Assembly (NCBI GenBank): GCA_009602735.1
Contig: WELA01000881.1
Coordinates: 62,001 to 126,000, forward strand
Source: Mesotaenium endlicherianum
Lineage: Eukaryota; Streptophyta; Zygnematophyceae; Zygnematales; Mesotaeniaceae
Length of the DNA stretch: 64,000 bases
Direction of reading: 5' to 3'
The stretch's first letter is position 1; each line of letters opens with the position of its first letter. Positions 56,829-64,000 of this stretch are shown here, in pieces. Under the pieces are notes generated by a model. The model ran no database searches. It saw only the letters and a list, made by a program, of their open reading frames with translations, and was not told where the DNA came from. A program made the position numbers and the translations under genes.

Positions 56829-59800
56829 TTAGGGAGGTGCCCCAGCCGCCCGAAGGTGGAACCGTTTCAACGCCCCTTTGGCATGGGTCAGCTGATCTTT
56901 AAATTCCCAAGTGTCCCCAGAGGCATCGTAACCCTTCCATCGGATGAGGTACTTCATGACATATTTAGACGATCGACGGACCGAGCGAGCGTCTAAAATC
57001 TCATCGACCTCATATTCCTCAGGGTCGCCGTCCCGGACAGCGGGGACCGGTCCCGGTTGGACAGGTAACCGACCTGTGAACAGTGTATCACCTTTGATGT
57101 ATGGTTCCAGGAAGGAGACATTAAAGACCGGGTGATCCTTGTAGTCAGCTGACATGTTCAGTTTGAAAGCATTCTGACCGACACGACGGACCACCGAATA
57201 TGGACCGACCCAGACAGGGCCAAGCTTTTTCTTGACCACACCAGGGAGGTACAGGTGCTGAGAATGCAGTTTGACTAAATCCCCCTTGGAAAATGTCAGT
57301 TCCCGACGGTGTTGATTAGCGTATTCTTGTTGGTTTTCTTGGGCCGTGTGCAAGTTTCGTTGGACTTCTGACAGGGTGTCAGCAAACTCCTGAGTTAACT
57401 GGAGGGAGACCGGGTTGTCAATCCCTTCAGGGTGAGTTAAAGATTCCCCTAGCACATCTAGAGGAGACTTAGGGACTCTACCCAGGCTGAGTTCAAAAGG
57501 AGTCTTGCCCGTTGACGCGTGCACCGCACTGTTGACCGCAAACTGAATTTGAGGCAACAGGTCATCCCAATTATCTTGTTTTTGGTTAATATATGCTCGC
57601 AGCACCTCCTACAGAACTCGGTTAGTTGTTTCAGTCTGCCCATCAGTCTGAGGGTGGTTTGCTGTGCTGAGCAGCTGTTTGACTCCCATTATCCCCATTA
57701 AAGCTCTCCAGAACTTAGAGGTGAATTTTGAGTCTCTGTCTGAGATGATATTAGAAGGGAGCCCATGTTGGCATACTACATGGTTGTAAAACTGTCTCGC
57801 TATTTCGAGTGCAGTCACTTTGACAGTTGTGGGGATAAAAATGACCATTTTTGTCAGTTTATCCACGACTACCAGTATTGAATCATGCCCGTTGGCAGTT
57901 CTTGGTAGTGAGACCACCCAGTCCATGGATATAGTTTCCCAGCGTCCCGCTGGGATGGGTAGCGGTTGCAAGAGACCTCCGGGTGGTGTGTGCCGAGACT
58001 TATTTCTCTGACACTGGTCACAGGACTTGACATATTTCAAGACCTCCCGGGGTAACCCCTCCCAATGATAATGTTTTGCCAGTTTGCCAACAGTTTTGGC
58101 CTGCCCCAAATGTCCACCCAGGAGACTGTCATGAGCTTGACTCAGTAAGAGAGACCTTATTTCCAAGTTATTAGGAATGACCAGCTTCAGCCTGCCTGAA
58201 GTGGTTTCAGTCACCCAGACCCCTCCCTTGAGCTTATACCCGAGTGCAGTAGCACGACACACACCAGTAGTGGGGCTGGGCTCAAATGTTGGGTCAGAAA
58301 GGTAGGCTTTCCTAAGTTGTTCAAGGAAGGACTTTTTCACCTTTAGTGAAGTGAGTGCACACAGGACTTTATCTACAGCATGCTGACTAAAGTTCCTTTC
58401 TTGCAAGTCAGGTCTTCTAGAGAGTGCATCAGCAGGATTCAACTTCCCTGGTTTGTAGTCGATCTGGACTTGGAACTGCTCCAGCATCTGGCTCCAGCGG
58501 TTCTCCCTCCTCGACAGCTTGGACTTCTTCTGAAAGTGGGTCAGAGCTAGATGATCTGTAATCACCTTAAAAGCTTTACCATGTAAGTATGCTCTCCACT
58601 GTTTGAGTACATGAATGATAGCTAGCAGCTCTTTATCATGCACTGAGTAATTAATCTCCGCTGGATTAAATTTCATAGACTCATACAACACAGGATGCCA
58701 TTCCTGCCGTACCTTACCTTCCTTTGTGGTTTTGTCAGCAGGCTGCAACAAAATAGCACCCATGGCAAAATCAGAGGCATCAGTAACCACCTGCACCGGT
58801 TTGCTGGGGTCATACACGGCTAGCACTGGGGCGGAACAAAGGGCACCTTTAAGGGTCTGGAAGGCAGCCCGCTGCGCTTCCCCCCACACATACCCGGTGT
58901 CTTTCTTAGTAAGGTCAGTCAGTTCACTGGCCTTTGTGGAATAATTCTCAATAAATCTCCTATAGTAGTTAGCCAACCCGATGAAGGATCTAACTTCAAA
59001 GACAGACTGTGGTACTGGCCAGTCCCTTATGGTCTGCACTTTCTTAGGATCCACACTGATGCCCTCTTTACTGACAACGTGGCCTAAGAATTCAATATTT
59101 TCCTTAAAGAAATCACACTTGCTCATTTTAGCATACAAGTGATTTTTCCGCAGAGTGTCCAGAACTTTCTTTAAGTGTTCAGTGTGCTGAGCTTCATCTT
59201 TAGAGAAAATTAAAATATCATCCAGGAAAACTTGCACAAACTTATCCAAATAAGGTCTGAAAATGTCATTCATAGCACCCATAAAGGTAGCAGGAGCATT
59301 AGTCAGTCCAAATGGCATCACGTTGAACTCATAGTGTCCATAACGTGTGCGGAAAGCAGTCTTGTGTTCATCCCCCTCAGCAATTCTGATTTGATGATAA
59401 CCACTCTTGAGATCTATCTTACTGAACACCTTAGCGCCAGACAGGGTATCAAGCAAGTCCTCGATCCTGGGTAAAGCATACTTGTTCTTTACTGTAATTC
59501 TGTTCAGGGCTCTGTAATCCACACACATCCGCATACTGCCATCCTTTTTCTTAACAAATAGGATAGGTGCGCCGTACGGTGATTTACTGGGAGAAATGTA
59601 ACCATTTTCCTCCAGCTCTGCAATCTGTGTTTTCAACTCCTCGCTCTCCAAATAAGACAAGCCATAAGTGCGTTGCCAGGGTGGCTGGCTACCAGGTAAT
59701 AGATCAATCCTATGATCTACTTCCCTTTTAGGGGGTAGTCCTGGAGGCATGTTAAACACATCAGTGTACTGAGCAACAATTTTTGCAGCAGTAGGGTGCT

Positions 59801-60545
59801 CCGGAGGGCTTACCTTTTTCTCAACCACTTCTTCAGGTTGAGGAGGTACCTCTCTTAGCAGCAGACAGAACATTCTGTCTTCCTTCTGGTTCCAGCTTTT
59901 GACGAACTCCATTGCATTCAGCAACTTGCATCCTTCTGGAAGCCTCTTCTTTTCCTTCATTTGCCATCCACACAGGACAAGAGGAAGAGCACTGGTGGGT
60001 GCCAAGTCAGTCTGCCCATCACTGGCTCCTCTCACTTTAACTGTACCTCTGCTCCAACACACTTCAGCTGGATGCCTATTAAGCCAGGACCTGCCTAGCA
60101 CGAGATCATAAAAGCCAGTGTTGAGTACCTCAAATGTAAGCGTTTCAGTTAGAACTGCAATGCCAGAACCTAACTGGACCTCAATAGGCTCAGTTATAAC
60201 TCCTCTCGGGATACTTGAGGCATCTCCAAGGAATATTTTTCTATTCTCTTGGGTGACAGTAGGCAGCCTTAGCCGCTTAACTAAGTCCTTGTGAACAAAA
60301 GTATGTGACGCCCCTCCGTTAACAAATGCCCTCACCTTCCTACCTGCAATCATGCAATGCAATAGGATATGGGGGACTATCTTTTCCTGACTTTCGCATG
60401 GTTCTCCTGACGTAGCAAAGAAATGTTGGACTTCAGGTGGAACAAGAGCATCCAGAGTGTGCACTCTCTGGACGTCTATATTACTGATGGTCTCCTTTAT
60501 CTGTTTGGCAGGCATGCATAGTGAATCCAGTTCAGCAGGACCCAT
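56829..60545 (-). pseudogene. pol: pol of Ty3 family A, minus-strand copy (about one break)
   Basis: The protease region is followed by reverse transcriptase ([10 protein letters not shown]), RNase H ([16 protein letters not shown]) and the integrase zinc-binding region ([11 protein letters not shown]). The integrase core has [14 protein letters not shown] and [12 protein letters not shown]. The C-terminal chromodomain reads YEVDEILDAR to WKGYDASGDTWEF. Order and length fit a chromovirus. Pol likeness to the plus-strand copy is very high, so the two inserted recently from close relatives. Without an intact polyprotein it is treated as a fossil. Confidence 0.93.
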
Positions 60546-60613
60546 AATACCTGCTACGAGGGCAGCTAGTGACGACTCACTATCTCTAGCATCCTCACAG
60601 TCAGTAGACTGGA

Positions 60614-62092
60614 TTACTGACTGTTGCTGTCTTTTAAAGGCTGGTCTTTTCTCTCGACCTTAGGCAGGTGCTTGACCGGACACTGTTCTCTGTAGTGGCC
60701 TTTCTGCTGACAATGGTAGCAAGTAGATTTTGCTGAGGCTGGTCTCGGCTTAGTCCTACCACCACCCCTTCCATAGCCACCTCGAGAGGGACCACCTCTA
60801 CCTCTAGACTGAATAGCATTGTACTCATACTCATATTCATCACCCTGATTATCCTCAGCCTGGTCTCCTTCAACTGCATTGTAGGAACCGTGGGGCTTTT
60901 TGACAATCTTAGACACCAAAGCGTTACTCTGGCGCTTGTGATTGAACTGCTGCTGATCCCAGGCGTCAGCATCCTGGATCAAGTCAGCCAGTTTCTCATA
61001 CTTTTTCTCAGCAAAATGACCAGAGACCTCGGATTTCAAGCCATACCTGAAGTATGCTATCCTATACCGTTCTGGCAAATCAGGCTGCTTCATCATGTTC
61101 TCTTGGAACTTTTGAGCAAACTCAGCAACTGAAGTGGTCTGCTTCAGTGTCAGGGAGATCATCGCATAGATAGCTTTCTCCTGCTGGTTGATGACATCAA
61201 ACTTCTCATGCAACTTCTCGACAAACTCTACCCACGTAGGGTCACCGAGTTGCCGAGCCTTACGCTCTTCCTTCCAGTAAAGCCACCAGTCTGCGGCACT
61301 GCCTTTCAGTAGCGCACCGGTGTGCCTGACCTTCTCGTAATCTTGCAGTTCTGGGTAGTTCTCCAGCCACTGCTCAACATCCGCGAGAAACTTGATCAGG
61401 TAATATTTTCTGTTTCCCTCAGGATCATAGTCCTGGGGAGGTTTCGGCTTGGGCTTACTAGGCCCTCGGCCACCACCACTAGTGGTGTGAGACCCCAGTT
61501 GGTCTCTGTCCCGGAGTAGGGACATTATGATTCTTTTGTCCTCCTGCTGGGACTGATACATGGTCGCCATTTGCGACTGCATCTGAACGAACAATGCTCC
61601 CAAGTCTACATTTTGGGGTGGTAGATTAGCAAATGCAGCAGCAGCATTGGCATCTACTCGCTGAGTAGTGTCCTCAACAATCCCTCTTGCTCCTGCAGCA
61701 GCAATTCCTGCCGCATTCAGCCGGTCACGTATTTGACCTAGGGGTACATTGAGTTGTACGGCAGGAGGTGGGTTCAGAACATTGGCCCTTGATGCCATAA
61801 GTTCTTCAACAGTGCGCTCGTCAGCTGGCTGTCCTTCCCTCCTTTGTATATCTTCAGCGGCCTTTGCTACTTGTTCAGCTTCTAGTCTGGCTATCTCCTC
61901 CTCAGCTTGCTGAGCTGCGACTGAGGCAATAGCAGCTGCCTCATCTGCTGCCTCCCTAGCTGCAGTATCCGCTACTGCTTCCGAATAGGTACGGTTTCCC
62001 GCTACATGGCTTTCCGCCTGGTTTTCGACATTCTCGTTATCCTGGTTCTCCATGTCTCGGGAGTTGCTAGTTTGAGACCTTGTCCTTACCAT
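60614..62092 (-). CDS. gag: gag of Ty3 family A, minus-strand copy
   Basis: A single open frame of 492 codons encodes the structural protein that forms particles and binds the element's RNA. The N-terminus [10 protein letters not shown] leads into an Ala/Glu-rich stretch (about 35-100), then the retrotransposon Gag domain (about 200-390, with [15 protein letters not shown]). A Gly/Arg-rich linker and one CCHC knuckle ([14 protein letters not shown]) lie near residue 460. The start is the first ATG after the primer site. This is the best-preserved gag of the family in the window. Confidence 0.93.
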   Translation of the reverse strand: MVRTRSQTSNSRDMENQDNENVENQAESHVAGNRTYSEAVADTAAREAADEAAAIASVAAQQAEEEIARLEAEQVAKAAEDIQRREGQPADERTVEELMASRANVLNPPPAVQLNVPLGQIRDRLNAAGIAAAGARGIVEDTTQRVDANAAAAFANLPPQNVDLGALFVQMQSQMATMYQSQQEDKRIIMSLLRDRDQLGSHTTSGGGRGPSKPKPKPPQDYDPEGNRKYYLIKFLADVEQWLENYPELQDYEKVRHTGALLKGSAADWWLYWKEERKARQLGDPTWVEFVEKLHEKFDVINQQEKAIYAMISLTLKQTTSVAEFAQKFQENMMKQPDLPERYRIAYFRYGLKSEVSGHFAEKKYEKLADLIQDADAWDQQQFNHKRQSNALVSKIVKKPHGSYNAVEGDQAEDNQGDEYEYEYNAIQSRGRGGPSRGGYGRGGGRTKPRPASAKSTCYHCQQKGHYREQCPVKHLPKVERKDQPLKDSNSQ

Positions 62093-62126
62093 ACAAAGAA
62101 GACTGTGATAACTGCTCCGATACCAC

Positions 62127-62836
62127 TGAAATGAATCGACTTACCAAATAGGCGATTAACAATTAATAAAGATCTTTATATCAGCAAGTAATCTTTATGG
62201 TATTTCCGTTAACTAGTTAAACGGCAAAGGACAACACACTAGCAGGGAATAATACTCGTAAGTCAAATGCGAGTAAACTAGCATCAATGATGCAAATCAG
62301 TAAAATCATACATAAGCAAGGTTAGAAGACAGTGCGTATCAATGGCTTCTCGCCTTGGATTCAGATCCTCTCAGTAAGCTGTACAAGAGAGTTGGCCTCG
62401 TTTCCGAATACCCAACTCGAGAGCAATGTCTAGCGTATGTACATGGAATGAGTTTACTGTTCAACGGTCAGTGCGATGGCACCGCCTACCCGGGAGTTAA
62501 CCACGTTGGTAGGACCTCGGTTAACCAAATCCACCGCCATCTCCCATCATCCCGAATCGCCATCCATCATAGGGATGTCATCTGGCCATTCATCTAGCAT
62601 ACCACACTTAGATGCATATTGAGGCAGTTCGCTGCTACCGAGTACGGAAGTCAAAGAATGTGTCAGCAAGCTGACTTAAGGTGACCTCAGCCTGCTACTT
62701 CCGGCCAAGTCATTAAACTGATATTAAGTNATAAAGTCCAGCATACTGATTGTTTAACTAGAGTTCAGCAGGCTGAACTTATTTAACTATATTATTTAAA
62801 TGAATATTATATCGACCAGTATACTGATTCATTACA
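62127..62836 (-). repeat. 5' LTR of Ty3 family A minus-strand copy, with primer site
   Basis: It is the partner of the LTR at 54031-54749. The primer site (complement of 62114-62126, GTGGTATCGGAGC) adjoins its inner end. One unresolved base lies at 62730. Confidence 0.95.
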
Positions 62837-64000
62837 CTAGGAACGAGCATTACGAGCACCTGAAATTGGTGTTACAAATCCTTCGCGAGCAACAGCTGTA
62901 TGCTAAGCTCATGAAATGGTCCTTCCTAAAGGATGAACTGTTGTACCTTGGCCATATTGTGGGTTCAGAAGGGGTGCGCCCTGACCCAGCCAAGATTGCG
63001 TGTGTTGAAGATTGGCCTGTCCTGACAGATGTCCATACAGTTCGTTTCTTGGAGTTGCTAACTACTTTCGTACGTTTATGCAAGGTCATTTAATGATTGC
63101 AACAACACTCACTGCTCTGAAGAGGAAAAATACGACGTTCATCTGAAATGAGAATACGCAGCATGCGTTTGAGCACATTAAGTATGCACTCCCTAATGCG
63201 CCATTCCTGTCATTGGCCGATCCCGACTTGCCTTACGAGGTGGACGTAGATGTGACCGGTGTTGGCATAGGGGTTGTTTTGTCGCAGACAGGCAAGCCCA
63301 TTTGTTTTGAGAGTTGAAAGCTGACATAATTACTCAACGACAGAGCAGGAGCTTTGAGCAGTCATCTACGATGTGAAAGTTTGGCGATGTTATGTAAAAG
63401 GCTGCAAGGGTTTAACAGTAGTTAAGGACCACTACCCAAATGCTTTCTTCCAAATTCAACCAACGCTATCAAGGCGGCAGATGCAAAAGTCTGAATCTTG
63501 CAACGATTCCACTTTAACTGGGCGCAACACTGTTGCAGACCCTCTAAGTTGAATCCCCTATCACCACTTGATGTTGGGGACTGTTGCGAGTTTGCAAGAA
63601 CAAAATGGTCAGGTTTCGAGGGCGGCCACCCTTGCTTCTGCTGTACCCACCCCGACATGTACAAATGCATTCCTGTCTGGTGACGGGGGAGAACCCAATT
63701 TAGATAGCACGCACACCTTTGAATCACTTGACCCGCATCAAGTGTTTCAAGAGGGCTATCTCAAAGATTTGTTTTTCGTAGATCGCCAGGGTACGAGCTT
63801 GAACGGTGTAGTTGTAACGATTAACTGTATAAACACAAGGAAAGAGCTCTCAGACTATTTGTTTGAGGATAATTTTGGTGGCATGATGGGCGCATTGTTG
63901 TCCCAGAAGGCTGGGGAAGACATGCTGCTACAAGAAGCGCATGACTTTGCTTACTCTAGTCATCAAGGAAACACCGAAACCACACACGCGTTGCGCATGA

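Larger units (their letters stand above)
54031..62836 (-). mobile_element. Ty3 chromovirus family A, minus-strand copy (near complete)
   Basis: This 8.8 kb element is nested in the reverse transcriptase region of the decayed Ty3 element, with an exact 5-bp duplication CTAGG (54026-54030 and 62837-62841). The LTRs (62127-62836 is 5', 54031-54749 is 3') are about 98-99 percent alike by eye, so it is probably the youngest large insertion here. Read on the minus strand it has primer site, gag, pol with chromodomain, extra ORF3, polypurine tract and 3' LTR. It looks almost whole, with about two to four breaks. Confidence 0.96.
48872..64000 (+). mobile_element. old decayed Ty3 element, runs past the window end
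   Basis: The parts seen are a 5' LTR (48872-49952, starting TGTGAGGTCCC and ending CATCACA, with a small element inserted), a primer-site-like GGTATTAGAGGC just after it, and a long poorly recognisable gag region. Protease follows near 52.95-53.2 kb (FTVIDSGAS, AILGNKWL). Reverse transcriptase starts at 53.4 kb and resumes at 62.84 kb beyond a nested chromovirus (LLYLGHIVGSEGVRPDPAK). RNase H is near 63.2-63.4 kb (VGIGVVLSQTGKPI), and the integrase zinc-binding start is near 63.93 kb. Breaks are numerous. It is much older than the elements inserted in it. Confidence 0.85.

Overview
The window looks like a repeat-rich nuclear segment from a streptophyte (land plant or charophyte alga). It holds one complete plant-type gene with 12 GT-AG exons, Ty3 chromoviruses primed by initiator-Met tRNA, and plant-type hAT transposons carrying a BED finger, DUF659 and a hATC domain. 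A charophyte such as Chara would fit the density of repeats and the (GA)n/(CT)n gaps. That species guess comes from memory and cannot be proven here.

Layout. 1-12.0 kb: no host gene. A 3.9 kb non-autonomous hAT element (766-4633, exact 8-bp target duplication) is followed by a graveyard of LTRs (6.3-11.2 kb), including one solo LTR inside another, each with its own 5-bp duplication. 12.0-27.1 kb: one 15 kb hAT transposon with an 8-bp duplication. It carries a GC-rich palindromic minisatellite, a partial transposase gene, 225-bp tandem repeats and tRNA-like modules, and an 8.3 kb Ty3 chromovirus (14940-23202) is inserted in its minisatellite. 27.3-34.0 kb: a (GA)n tract with a sequence gap, an LTR-like remnant, and a related hAT copy with a fuller but broken transposase. 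34.1-40.8 kb: a second, unrelated Ty3 chromovirus with a long open pol. 42.3-48.05 kb: the only host gene, an FIP2-type BTB/pentapeptide-repeat protein, apparently intact. 48.7-64 kb: an old, decayed Ty3 element running off the window. Four small terminal-inverted-repeat elements and a young minus-strand chromovirus (54031-62836) of the same family as the 15-23 kb copy lie inside it.

How the parts relate. The three hAT copies share their ends and their 3' modules; only two keep transposase sequence. The two copies of Ty3 family A share LTRs, gag, pol and an extra third open reading frame between pol and the 3' LTR that I do not recognise. A polypurine-like motif occurs both just after pol and just before the 3' LTR, so the third frame looks like an added cassette. 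The FIP2 gene is crowded on both sides by transposons but shows no sign of damage.

The least expected features are the extra ORF of Ty3 family A, the palindromic minisatellite that seems to occupy a 5' intron of the hAT transposase gene, and the Pol III-box-like modules near the 3' end of every hAT copy.
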